A stretch of 64,000 bases of DNA from Mitsuaria sp. GD03876 (GTDB lineage Bacteria; Pseudomonadota; Gammaproteobacteria; Burkholderiales; Burkholderiaceae_C), in contig NZ_JAOCCU010000036.1 in NCBI RefSeq assembly GCF_029840635.1, positions 1 through 64,000 of the forward strand, written 5' to 3'. Both the position numbers and the translations under genes were made by a program. Under the pieces are notes generated by a model. That model was given only the letters and a program-made list of their open reading frames with translations, made no database searches and was not told where the DNA came from. Shown here piece after piece: positions 1-7,737 of the stretch (position 1 is its first letter; every line of letters begins with the position of its first letter).

Positions 1-288
1 GTCGCCGGCCGCGTCGATCAGCGCCAGCAGCGCGTCGATCTCGGCGCGGCCCGGCGCCTCGCCGCTGTCGCGCAGCGGCGTGAGCAGGTCCTCGATCGCA
101 TGCGCCTGCGCGGCGATGCCGCCTTGGCGCACGACGCTGGCCGCGCCCTTGAGCGTGTGGGCCAGCCGCAGCAGGCGCGGCGCGAGCTCGGGCGCGGGCG
201 CCTGCTCGGCGGCGAGCACGGCCTCGCTCATCTGCCGCAGCAGGTCGCGGGCTTCGACGCGGAAGAAGCGGTAGGGGTCCTTTGCCAC
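1..288 (-). CDS. cheA: Chemotaxis histidine kinase CheA, N-terminal Hpt part (truncated by window edge)
   Basis: Partial gene; only the first 96 codons are inside the window and the frame is still open at base 1. It starts at a GTG (286-288) preceded by an ACGGAG ribosome site, 38 bases after the MCP stop codon. The translation contains the Hpt phosphotransfer motif LAHTLKGAAS with the phospho-accepting His at residue 44, as in the P1 domain of CheA. CheA autophosphorylates under control of a receptor/CheW array and passes phosphate to a response regulator. It is the last visible gene of a cheW-cheR-cheW-MCP-cheA series. Whether it is a hybrid kinase with a receiver domain (as in WspE) lies outside the window. 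Identity is confident; the class of system is inferred. Confidence 0.88.
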   Translation of the reverse strand, partial: MAKDPYRFFRVEARDLLRQMSEAVLAAEQAPAPELAPRLLRLAHTLKGAASVVRQGGIAAQAHAIEDLLTPLRDSGEAPGRAEIDALLALIDAAGD

Positions 289-326
289 GGCGCGCGGTGT
301 CTCCGTTAAGGGGGCGTGGGGCCGGC

Positions 327-1787
327 TCAGGTCGGCTGGGCCTGCACCAGGCGGAGCAGGTCGCGCGACATCTCGGCCAGCTCGGTGGCGGTCTGCGAGG
401 TCTGGCCGGAACTGGCCTCGGTCTCGCGCGAGGCCTGCGCGGTGTTGGACAGCGCCACGTTGAGCTGCTCGACCGCGGTGGCCTGCTGCTTGGTGGAGAG
501 CTCGATCTCGCGCGCCGCGTCGGTCGTGGTCACGACCAGGCCGGCGATGCGGGCGAAGGTCGCGGCCACCTCGTCGAACTGGCGCGCGCCGGCGTCCACC
601 GCCTTGGAACCGGTCTCGGTGGCCATCACCGTGGTGTTGACCGCGCCGCGGACGTCGTCGATCTGCACGCGGATCTCCTTGGTCGTGGCGGTCATGCGGT
701 CGGCGAGCTTGCGGATCTCGTCGGCCACGACGCTGAAGCGCCGGCCGGCGTCGCCGGCCACGGTGGCCTCGATCGTGGCGTTGATGGCCAGGATGTTGGT
801 CTGCTCGGCCAGCTCGCCGACCAGGTCCAGCACCACGCCGATCTGCTGGGACTTGCGGCCCAGCTCCAGCATGTGGTCGACGACCAGGTCGATCTGGCGC
901 CGCATCGCCGCGGTCGTCTCGCGCGCCGCCTGCAGCGTGCCGTCGCCGCCGCGGGCGGAGGCGGCGGTCTGCTCGGCGATCGCGACGACGCGCTGCGCGC
1001 TGTCGGCGATCTGGCGCGAGGTCGCCAGCAGCTCGGAGATCGTGGTGGAGATCTCGGTCATCGAGGTCGCGGTCTCGCGCGCGCCGGCGGCCTGCTGGTT
1101 GGCCGCGGCCTGCAGTTCCGCCGACGAGCGCTGCACATGCTTGACCGCCGTGCCGACCTGGCCGGTCAGCGCGCGGCTCAGGGTCAGCGCCGCCACCAGC
1201 ACCAGCAGCGCGCCGGCGACGGTGCCCCAGACGATGGACGCGCGCACGGTGCTGGCGGTGGTCTCGACGTCCCGGGCGCGTTCGCGCAGCAAGTCGTTCT
1301 CCTCTTCCTCCATCTGGCCGACGACGGCGCGCAGGTCGTCCATGCGCTGCTTGCCCTCGCCCAGCTTGACGTTGCGCAGCGCGGCCTCCTGCCCCTCGTT
1401 GCGGCGGGTCTCGATGCGCGCCTTGTGCAGCGCCATCAGGCCGTCGATCATCGTCGTGGCCCGGTCCAGCCGGCCCTGCTGCGCCGGGTTGTCGCGGATC
1501 AGCGGCTTGAGCTCCGACAGCATCGGCGGCACGTTGGTCACCGCGCCGCGGTAGGGCTCCAGGTACGACTCGTCGCCGGTCAGCAGGTAACCGCGCTGCG
1601 CGGTCTCGGCGTCCTTCATCAGGCTCATCAGCGCCGTGATGTGCGTCACCGCCGCATGGGTGCGGGTGACCTGGTAGCTGGTCTGCGTCAGCACGTCCAC
1701 GCCGCGGTAGGACAGCGTCCCGATCAGCAGCAGCAGCGCGAAGGACAGCGCGAAGCCCACCGACAGCTTTCTTCCGAAGGTCCACAT
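327..1787 (-). CDS. Methyl-accepting chemotaxis protein with CHASE3-like sensor
   Basis: 486-residue transducer. An N-terminal membrane segment (about residues 10-30) precedes an extracytoplasmic helical region of about 150 residues that contains AETAQRGYLLTGDESYL, a CHASE3-type signature. A second membrane helix follows at about 190-210. There is no obvious long HAMP before the signalling domain. The signalling hairpin tip is recognisable (AEQTNILAINATIEA, then RRFSVVADEIRKLADR). ATG at 1787 has GGGAG about 10 bases upstream and lies 16 bases after the upstream cheW stop. It presumably feeds the CheA encoded next. Its ligand cannot be predicted from the sequence. Confidence 0.9.
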   Translation of the reverse strand: MWTFGRKLSVGFALSFALLLLIGTLSYRGVDVLTQTSYQVTRTHAAVTHITALMSLMKDAETAQRGYLLTGDESYLEPYRGAVTNVPPMLSELKPLIRDNPAQQGRLDRATTMIDGLMALHKARIETRRNEGQEAALRNVKLGEGKQRMDDLRAVVGQMEEEENDLLRERARDVETTASTVRASIVWGTVAGALLVLVAALTLSRALTGQVGTAVKHVQRSSAELQAAANQQAAGARETATSMTEISTTISELLATSRQIADSAQRVVAIAEQTAASARGGDGTLQAARETTAAMRRQIDLVVDHMLELGRKSQQIGVVLDLVGELAEQTNILAINATIEATVAGDAGRRFSVVADEIRKLADRMTATTKEIRVQIDDVRGAVNTTVMATETGSKAVDAGARQFDEVAATFARIAGLVVTTTDAAREIELSTKQQATAVEQLNVALSNTAQASRETEASSGQTSQTATELAEMSRDLLRLVQAQPT

Positions 1788-1803
1788 GGCACGGTGCTCC
1801 CTG

Positions 1804-2367
1804 TCATCGGCCGGCGGCGCCGGCGGTCGTTGTGGTTGTCGAGGTCGTCGAGGTCGTGAAGTCCGTGGCGTCCAGCTGGCCGCCCGCCACGGCGGCGATG
1901 ACGCCCTCCAGCTCGATCAGCGGCCGCAGCGCGCCGCCGCAGCGCACCGCCCAGGCGGTGCCGGCGGCGTCGTTCTGCTGCAGGCGGTCGCCGGGCGAGA
2001 GCCGCCACTGGCCGTCGAAGCCCTCGAAGGCCAGCGCCAGCGGCGCGGCCCGGGCGATCGCCCACCAGCGCAGCGTCGTCGCGGGGCCGCGGCCGATCAG
2101 CGCCTGCAGGTCGTACAGCGGCAAGACCTGCCCCTGGTGTCCGGCCAGTCCGAGCAGCCCGGGGGCGGTGGCGGGATACGGGGCGGCGGGCATGGCGGGC
2201 GTCAGTCCGGCCAGGTCGGCCAAGTTCAGGGCGAAGGGGGCGCCGGCAATCCGTATTCCCAGCACGTCCAGCGCGACCTCCTCGTCGCGGTGGCGCAGCG
2301 GCTCGGCGAACGAGCGGTCGAACGCCTCGCGCCATTCGTTGAGCCGCGCGCGGGTCTCTTCCGTCAT
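1804..2367 (-). CDS. cheW: CheW-like coupling protein with threonine-rich tail
   Basis: 187 residues. The CheW fold is recognised from LDVLGIRIAGAPFALNLADL, the GLLGLAGHQGQVLPLYDL core (residues 70-87) and the RPLIELEGVIAAV strand. CheW links the receptor to CheA at the array. The ATG at 2367 overlaps the cheR stop by 4 bases (ATGA), so the two are translationally coupled. The last 20 residues after LDATDF are nearly all threonine and serine (TTSTTSTTTTT) and derive from a GTC/GTT-type microsatellite on the plus strand; this tail is not part of the CheW fold. By position it corresponds to WspD in Wsp-type clusters, which is inference from gene order. Confidence 0.85.
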   Translation of the reverse strand: MTEETRARLNEWREAFDRSFAEPLRHRDEEVALDVLGIRIAGAPFALNLADLAGLTPAMPAAPYPATAPGLLGLAGHQGQVLPLYDLQALIGRGPATTLRWWAIARAAPLALAFEGFDGQWRLSPGDRLQQNDAAGTAWAVRCGGALRPLIELEGVIAAVAGGQLDATDFTTSTTSTTTTTAGAAGR

Positions 2368-3776
2368 GCCCGGACCTCCTGGATCTCGTCGCGGCACAGG
2401 CGCCGCAGGTCCTCGCGCTCGAAACCGCCGCCGAAGCGGCGCAGCCGCTCGGCCGATTCGTCGTCCAGCAGCGCCAGCGCGCGGCCCAGCTCGCGGCGCG
2501 CGGCCACGACCTCGCCGCGGCGCCGCGCCAGCAGGCCCAGCCGCAGGTGCGGCAGCGCGAAGGCGGCGTCCTTGGCCGCGGCGCGCTGGTGGTGCCATTC
2601 GGCGGAAGGCAGCTCGCCGCGTTCCTCCATCGCCAGGCCTTGCAGGAACAGCACCTCGGCCTGCAGCGCCGCGGGCGTGCGCGGCGCGATCAGCCGGGCG
2701 CAGGCGCGCAGGCCGTCCTCGATCTGGCCGGCCTCGATCAGCAGCAGCGCCTCGTCGAGCAGGGCCTGCTCCTCGATGTGTCCGGCGCGCGCGGCGTCGG
2801 CGGCCGGCGGCGTCGACTGGGGCGCCGCGGCCAAGGCCGCGATGTCCTGGAGGGCCGGCAGCACCGCGGGCGATGGCGCCTGCCAGGGAAAGGGCCAGGC
2901 GGGCGCGGTCCCGGCGGTCTCGCGGCGGTAGAAGAAACAGCCGTGCGCCTGGCGCAGCACCAGCCCGGCGGCGCGCGCCTGGGCATGGCCGCGCAGCGTC
3001 TCGGCATGGCCGAGGAACAGCACGCCGCCCGGCGCCAGGCTGCCGGTCAGGTGGCGGATCGCCTGGTTCAGCGCGGTCGGCTCCAGGTACATCAGCACGT
3101 TGCGGCAAAAGATGACGTCGAAGCTGTCCGGCGCCCAGAAGCGCGCGTCGGGCGCGCCGAGCTGGCGCAACTCGAAACGGACCCGCTCGCGGATCGCGGG
3201 CAGCGGCGTCCATTCGGCCGGACCGGCGCGCAGGAACCACAGCGCGCGCTGCTCGGGCGGCGTCGCGCGCAGGCTCCATTCGCCGTAGCGGGCGGCGGTC
3301 GCCCGGGCCAGCGCCGCCGGATTGACGTCCAGCGCCAGCACGTCCCAGGCGACGCCTTGCGCCTGCAGCCCGGCGCGGTGCAGCGTGATCGCCAGGGTGT
3401 AGGCCTCCTCGCCGCTGGCGCAGCCCGCCGACAGCACCCGCAGCCGGCCGGGCGCCGCCGCCGCGCGCGTCAGCGACGGCAGCAGGTCCACCCGCAGGGC
3501 GTCGAACTGCTCGGGATGGCGGAAGAAGAAGGTCTCGCCGACGGTCAGTTCGGCGGCCAGCGCGTCCAGGCCGGCGCGGGTGGGCGCGAGCTCCATCTGG
3601 TCGATGAAACGCTCCGGGCCGGCGGGCCCGGCCACGCGCGCGAGCGCCGCGCTCAGCCGGTCGTCCTGGCGGTCGTCGAAGAACAGGCCCAGCCGCGCCG
3701 CCAGCAGCGCCCGCAGGCGCGGCAGCAGCGGCGGCCAGCTCGGCCGCGCGAACTCGGCCGGCGCGGCCCGCGTCAT
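2364..3776 (-). CDS. cheR: CheR-type chemoreceptor methyltransferase with C-terminal TPR region
   Basis: 470 residues, compared with about 280 for a minimal CheR. Residues 20-270 are the CheR methyltransferase, which methylates receptor glutamates using S-adenosylmethionine: the SAM loop reads SAGCASGEEAYTLAI and the catalytic-domain motif reads FDVIFCRNVLMYLE. A linker rich in Ala/Pro follows, then about 150 residues of paired helices (for example ALLLIEAGQIEDGLRACARL) typical of TPR repeats. This domain pair is the WspC-type arrangement. The start overlaps the upstream cheW stop by 4 bases and the end overlaps the next cheW start by 4 bases, so the three genes are tightly coupled. Confidence 0.9.
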   Translation of the reverse strand: MTRAAPAEFARPSWPPLLPRLRALLAARLGLFFDDRQDDRLSAALARVAGPAGPERFIDQMELAPTRAGLDALAAELTVGETFFFRHPEQFDALRVDLLPSLTRAAAAPGRLRVLSAGCASGEEAYTLAITLHRAGLQAQGVAWDVLALDVNPAALARATAARYGEWSLRATPPEQRALWFLRAGPAEWTPLPAIRERVRFELRQLGAPDARFWAPDSFDVIFCRNVLMYLEPTALNQAIRHLTGSLAPGGVLFLGHAETLRGHAQARAAGLVLRQAHGCFFYRRETAGTAPAWPFPWQAPSPAVLPALQDIAALAAAPQSTPPAADAARAGHIEEQALLDEALLLIEAGQIEDGLRACARLIAPRTPAALQAEVLFLQGLAMEERGELPSAEWHHQRAAAKDAAFALPHLRLGLLARRRGEVVAARRELGRALALLDDESAERLRRFGGGFEREDLRRLCRDEIQEVRA

Positions 3777-4288
3777 GGCGCGGTCCTCGAGGCGGCCGGG
3801 CCGGCGTCGCCGTGAGCGGACGTGGACAGCGCCAGCTCGGCCAGCGTGCCGTCCGGCAGCAGCCGGCCCTGATCGAGCAGCGCGACCAGTTCGTCGTCGC
3901 GCTCGGCCAGCGCGGCGATGGCGCCGTGCTCGCGGTCGCGCAGCAGCGGGGGCAGGGCGCGGAGGTCCGCGGCGGGCAGTTCATGCAGGCCGAGCACCTC
4001 GCCCACGGCGAGGGCGACGCGGCGTTCGCCGACGCGCAGCACGACGAAACGCCGCACCGGGGCGGCGGGGTCGGCGGCGCTCATGCCGAGCGCGGCGGCC
4101 AGGTCCACGACCGGCAGCCAGTCGCCGCGGATGCGCGCCAGGCCGGCGACATGCGCCACCGGCGCGGCCAGCGGCCGCAGCGGCTGCGGGCGCAGGGTCT
4201 CCTCGACCGCGTCCAGCGGCAGGCCGCACAGACGGGAGTGCACGCGGCACACCAGGACACGAACCACGCCATTCGATGGCTTGTGCAT
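3773..4288 (-). CDS. cheW: CheW-like coupling protein, first gene of the cluster
   Basis: 171 residues from ATG 4288, chosen because AAAGGGAG sits 8-10 bases upstream; the longer open frame to 4462 has no ribosome site. The CheW core is visible: VRVLVCRVHSRLCGLPLDAV, then HVAGLARIRGDWLPVVDLAA, then RRFVVLRVGERRVALAVGEV. This is the promoter-proximal gene of the minus-strand chemosensory operon. It is divergent from the TetR gene, with about 280 bases between the two starts. By position it matches WspB. Two CheWs plus a TPR-CheR suggest a non-flagellar or alternative array, but the output gene is not in view. Confidence 0.85.
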   Translation of the reverse strand: MHKPSNGVVRVLVCRVHSRLCGLPLDAVEETLRPQPLRPLAAPVAHVAGLARIRGDWLPVVDLAAALGMSAADPAAPVRRFVVLRVGERRVALAVGEVLGLHELPAADLRALPPLLRDREHGAIAALAERDDELVALLDQGRLLPDGTLAELALSTSAHGDAGPAASRTAP

Positions 4289-4465
4289 GCTTCCGGCTCC
4301 CTTTCGCGCCAGTCTATGCCGGCGTCTTGCGGACAGGCGTTGCCGAAGGTCACTGGTCCGGACGCCCGCGAATGGCCCAGCGTCGCAGAGAAGGCGCGAT
4401 GCCGGGTTCGGGTAAACCCTTGAAGGCGCTCCGGCCGGTCCGGAGAGCGGCTTCGGGCGCAATGG

Positions 4466-4493
4466 CTTTTTTAGGTCTTCGCCACTAAAAAAG
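4466..4493. repeat. A/T-rich 9-bp perfect inverted repeat in the cheW/tetR divergent region
   Basis: CTTTTTTAG (4466-4474) and CTAAAAAAG (4485-4493) form perfect 9-bp arms around a 10-base spacer in an otherwise G+C-rich gap. It lies upstream of both divergent genes, so it could be a regulator site or an A-tract promoter element. Either strand reads a T-run after a weak stem, so weak termination cannot be excluded. Confidence 0.5.
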
Positions 4494-4505
4494 GGTGGTC
4501 AAGGA

Positions 4506-4548
4506 TTGCGTTTCCGACCCGGAACTGATCAAAATAGAACGATCGTTC
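4506..4548 (+). promoter_or_regulatory. Putative tetR promoter with palindromic TetR operator
   Basis: A perfect 12-bp palindrome, GAACGATCGTTC (4537-4548), lies just downstream of a weak promoter-like pair: TTGCGT (4506-4511) and CAAAAT (4530-4535), 18-bp spacer. The palindrome would cover the transcription start, as expected for an autorepressing TetR protein. The TTG inside the -35 hexamer could be taken as a start codon, but this placement argues for the GTG at 4569 instead. Confidence 0.6.
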
Positions 4549-4568
4549 GTTTTATTATTCCGGGCACC

Positions 4569-5309
4569 GTGTCCACCTCCTCCCTGACCTCCGCCAAGCC
4601 GTCCGCCGTCGCCGCGCGTCGTGGCGTGCGCTCGCTCCAGAAGGGCGCCCAGACGCGCGCCGCGATCCTGGACGCGGCGCTGGGGCTGGCCTCGCACATG
4701 GGGCTGGAGGGGCTGTCCATCGGCGCGCTGGCCGATGTGACGAAGATGAGCAAGTCCGGCGTCTTCGCGCATTTCGGCTCGCGCGAGGAACTGCAGATCG
4801 CCGTGGTGCGCGAGTATCACGCCAAGTTCGAGGAAGAGGTCTTCTTCACCGCGATCCGCCAGCCGCGCGGCCTGCCGCGCCTGCGCGCGCTGTTCGAGCG
4901 CTGGGTGCACCGCACCTCGGTCGAGGTCGACTCGGGCTGCATCTACATCAGCGGCGCGGTCGAGTTCGACGACCGGCCCGGTCCGGTGCGCGAGGCGCTG
5001 GTGGGCATGGTGCGCGACTGGCACGCCGCGATCCGCAAGGCCATCCTGCTGGCGCAGGAGGTCGGCCACCTGGTGCCGGACGCCGATCCGGACCAGGTCC
5101 TGTTCGAGATGCACGGCCTGATCCTGTCGCTGCATCACGACGCGCGTTTCCTGCGCAGCCCGGGCGCGCTGGCGCGGGCCCGCACCGGGCTGGAACGCAT
5201 CCTCGACAGCTTCGCCACGCCGGCCGGCCGCAAGGCCGACGCCCAGACGCGGCAGACCCCGCCTCACCCCGCTCCCGCGAGCCCGGCCCCGAGCCGCAAG
5301 CGCGCCTGA
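4569..5309 (+). CDS. TetR/AcrR-family regulator of the fatty-acid degradation genes
   Basis: 246 residues from GTG 4569. The N-terminal helix-turn-helix is clear (ILDAALGLASHMGLEGLSI, then LADVTKMSKSGVFAHFGSRE). The ligand-binding half is all-alpha, and the C-terminal 35 residues are a disordered Pro/Ala/Arg tail. The start was chosen downstream of the palindrome at 4537-4548, which would otherwise be inside the coding region. The next gene, acyl-CoA dehydrogenase, follows 54 bases later on the same strand, so this is most likely a repressor released by acyl-CoAs or fatty acids. The family is confident; effector and target set are inferred from position. Confidence 0.88.
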   Translation: MSTSSLTSAKPSAVAARRGVRSLQKGAQTRAAILDAALGLASHMGLEGLSIGALADVTKMSKSGVFAHFGSREELQIAVVREYHAKFEEEVFFTAIRQPRGLPRLRALFERWVHRTSVEVDSGCIYISGAVEFDDRPGPVREALVGMVRDWHAAIRKAILLAQEVGHLVPDADPDQVLFEMHGLILSLHHDARFLRSPGALARARTGLERILDSFATPAGRKADAQTRQTPPHPAPASPAPSRKRA

Positions 5310-5363
5310 GCGGGGCGAGTCCCCTTTCGATCCCTTCATAGAACCATCCTCAGGAGAGCCCCC

Positions 5364-7154
5364 ATGCCCCAGTACAACCCGCCCCTGCGCGACATGCAGT
5401 TCGTGCTGCACGAGCTGCTGCACGCGGTCGACGAGCTGAAGCTGCTGCCCGCGCATGCCGAGGTCGACGAGGACACGATCAACGCGGTGCTGGAAGAGGG
5501 CGGCAAGTTCGCCGCCGAGGTGCTGGCCCCGATCAACCTGTCGGGCGACCTCGAGGGCTGCACGCTGGACAAGACCACGCACGAGGTCAAGGCGCCCAAG
5601 GGCTTCAAGGAAGCCTACGCGCAGTACGTCGAGGGCGGCTGGCCCGCGCTGTCGTGCGACCCGGCCTTCGGCGGCCAGGGCCTGCCGGTGCTGCTGAACC
5701 AGTGCATGTACGAGATGATGAACTCGGCCAACCAGGCCTGGACGATGTACCCGGGCCTGAGCCACGGCGCCTACGAGGCGCTGCACGCGCACGGCACCGA
5801 CGAGCAGAAGGCCACCTACCTGCCCAAGCTGACCTCGGGCGTGTGGACCGGCACGATGTGCCTGACCGAGCCGCACTGCGGCACCGACCTGGGCCTGCTG
5901 CGCTCCAAGGCCGAGCCGCAGGGCGACGGCACCTACAAGATCACCGGCCAGAAGATCTTCATCTCCGCCGGCGAGCATGACCTGGCCGAGAACATCGTCC
6001 ACCTGGTGCTGGCGCGCCTGCCGGACGCGCCGGCCGGCTCCAAGGGCATCTCGCTGTTCATCGTGCCCAAGTTCAAGGTCAACGCCGACGGCTCGCTGGG
6101 CGAGCGCAACCCGGTGTACTGCGGCGGCCTGGAGCACAAGATGGGCATCCACGGCAACGCGACCGCGCAGATCGTGCTGGACGGCGCCGTCGGCACGCTG
6201 GTGGGCCAGGCCAACAAGGGCCTGCAGGCGATGTTCGTGATGATGAACGCCGCCCGCCTGGGCGTGGGCAACCAGTCGCTGGGCCTGACGGAAGTCGCGT
6301 ACCAGAACGCCGTGGCCTACGCCAAGGACCGCATCCAGATGCGCGCGCTGTCGGGCCCGAAGGCGCCGGACAAGCCGGCCGATCCGATCATCGTGCACCC
6401 CGACGTGCGCAAGATGCTGCTGACCGCGCGCGCCTACGCCGAAGGCGGCCGCGCGCTGTCGGCCTACGTCGCGCTGCAGCTGGACAAGGCGCTGTCCAGC
6501 GACGACGCCGACGAGGCCAAGGCCTGCGAGGACGAGGTCGCGCTGCTGACCCCGATCATCAAGGCCTTCATCACGGACAACGGCTGGATCGCGACCTCGC
6601 ACTGCATGCAGGTCTTCGGCGGCCACGGCTACATCCACGAGTGGGGCATGGAGCAGTACGTCCGCGACGCCCGCATCAACATGATCTACGAAGGCACGAA
6701 CACCGTGCAGTCGCTGGACCTGCTGGGCCGCAAGATCCTGGGCAACAACGGCGCCACGCTGAAGAAGTTCGGCAAGAAGATCGCCGAGTTCGTCGAGGAA
6801 GAGGGCACCAGCGAGGCGATGCAGGAGTTCATCAACCCGCTGGCCGACATCGGCGACAAGGTCACCAAGCTGACCACCGAGATCGGCATGAAGGCGTTCC
6901 AGAACCCCGATGAAGTCGGCGCCGCCGCGGTGGATTACCTGCGCGTCGTGGGCCACCTGTGCTTCGCCTACATGTGGGCGCGCATGGCCAAGCTGGCGCT
7001 GGAGAAGAAGGACGGCGGCGATCCGTTCTACACCGCCAAGCTGTCGACCGCGCGCTTCTACTTCGCCAAGCTGCTGCCGGAGACGGCCAGCCTGATCCGC
7101 ACCGCGCGCGCGGGCTTGTCCCCGCTGATGGAAATGGACGAGGCGCTGTTCTAA
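5364..7154 (+). CDS. Acyl-CoA dehydrogenase (large, DmdC/FadE-like, with C-terminal extension)
   Basis: 596 residues, an FAD enzyme that introduces the trans-2 double bond into acyl-CoA, the first step of beta-oxidation. Family features: MCLTEPHCGTDLG (the FAD/substrate motif TEPxxGTD), KITGQKIFISAGEHD, and QVFGGHGYIHEWGMEQYVRDARI followed by IYEGTNTVQSLDL near residue 440, which carries the Glu typical of the catalytic base region. The roughly 600-residue size and the acidic segment before the last 120 residues fit the dehydrogenases with the extra C-terminal domain found in 3-methylmercaptopropionyl-CoA dehydrogenase and proteobacterial long-chain enzymes. AGGAG at 5351-5355 supports the ATG. 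Chain-length preference is unknown. Confidence 0.92.
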   Translation: MPQYNPPLRDMQFVLHELLHAVDELKLLPAHAEVDEDTINAVLEEGGKFAAEVLAPINLSGDLEGCTLDKTTHEVKAPKGFKEAYAQYVEGGWPALSCDPAFGGQGLPVLLNQCMYEMMNSANQAWTMYPGLSHGAYEALHAHGTDEQKATYLPKLTSGVWTGTMCLTEPHCGTDLGLLRSKAEPQGDGTYKITGQKIFISAGEHDLAENIVHLVLARLPDAPAGSKGISLFIVPKFKVNADGSLGERNPVYCGGLEHKMGIHGNATAQIVLDGAVGTLVGQANKGLQAMFVMMNAARLGVGNQSLGLTEVAYQNAVAYAKDRIQMRALSGPKAPDKPADPIIVHPDVRKMLLTARAYAEGGRALSAYVALQLDKALSSDDADEAKACEDEVALLTPIIKAFITDNGWIATSHCMQVFGGHGYIHEWGMEQYVRDARINMIYEGTNTVQSLDLLGRKILGNNGATLKKFGKKIAEFVEEEGTSEAMQEFINPLADIGDKVTKLTTEIGMKAFQNPDEVGAAAVDYLRVVGHLCFAYMWARMAKLALEKKDGGDPFYTAKLSTARFYFAKLLPETASLIRTARAGLSPLMEMDEALF

Positions 7155-7192
7155 AAACAGCGTCACGGGCGCCCCCTCGAGCGGGGCGCCCG
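7144..7192 (+). terminator. Two consecutive hairpins at the acyl-CoA dehydrogenase stop codon
   Basis: The first hairpin, CGCTGTT (7144-7150) with AACAGCG (7156-7162), encloses the TAA stop at 7152-7154 in its loop. The second, CGGGCGCCCC (7166-7175) with GGGGCGCCCG (7183-7192), has a 7-base loop and no strong T-run after it. Together they may attenuate transcription or protect the 3' end before the next gene, 46 bases on. Confidence 0.5.
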
Positions 7193-7238
7193 CGTTCCCC
7201 CTCACGAGCCGTCAACAAGAAAACCGGAGAGAGACACG

Positions 7239-7697
7239 ATGAAACCGCTGTTCGCGACCGCCGTCGCCCTGGGACTGGGCCTGTCCGCCAACCTCGCGCT
7301 GGCGCAGGCCGCCACGACGTCGCCGGTGGGCGTCTGGAAGACGATCGACGACGAGACCAAGCAGGAGCGCTCCACCGTGCGCATCAGCGAGGTGGGCGGC
7401 GTGCTGACCGGCAAGATCGAGAAGATCACCGATCCGGCCAAGCAGGCCGCCAAGTGCGACGAGTGCACCGACGACCGCAAGGGCCAGCCGATCCTGGGCC
7501 TGACGATCCTGCGCGGCGTCAAGAAGAACGGCAACGACGCCGAGCTCTGGGACGGCGGCGACATCCTCGATCCGGGCAACGGCAAGGTCTACCGCGTGCG
7601 CCTGCGTCCGGTGGACGGCGGCAAGAAGCTGGAAGTGCGCGGTTTCATCGGCATGCCATTGCTGGGCCGTACACAGACCTGGATCCGCGTCGAGTAA
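7239..7697 (+). CDS. DUF2147-family secreted protein
   Basis: 152 residues. Residues 1-22 are a signal peptide (MKPLFATAVALGLGLSANLALA, cleavage near ALA-QA). The mature part is a DUF2147 domain: SPVGVWKTIDDETKQERSTV, GVLTGKIEKI, a CDECTDDRKGQPILGL segment with two Cys, and WDGGDILDPGNGKVYRVRL. Members are small periplasmic beta-rich proteins of unknown function. ATG 7239 has GGAGAGAG a few bases upstream. It sits between two beta-oxidation genes on the same strand, which suggests co-expression but does not reveal its role. Confidence 0.85.
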   Translation: MKPLFATAVALGLGLSANLALAQAATTSPVGVWKTIDDETKQERSTVRISEVGGVLTGKIEKITDPAKQAAKCDECTDDRKGQPILGLTILRGVKKNGNDAELWDGGDILDPGNGKVYRVRLRPVDGGKKLEVRGFIGMPLLGRTQTWIRVE

Positions 7698-7737
7698 TCA
7701 CATTCCCACATCCCCCGGGATGTTCATTGGAGAAACC

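Noticed and set aside
4506-4568. TTG 4506 as the start of the TetR regulator
   Set aside because: It falls in a -35-like hexamer and would place a palindromic operator inside the coding region; GTG 4569 gives a normal TetR N-terminus.
4485-7205. 906-codon minus-strand open frame opposite the acyl-CoA dehydrogenase
   Set aside because: It is a shadow of a G/C-biased third codon position in the real gene: no ribosome site, Gln/Arg/Val-rich nonsense composition, and it spans two real genes.
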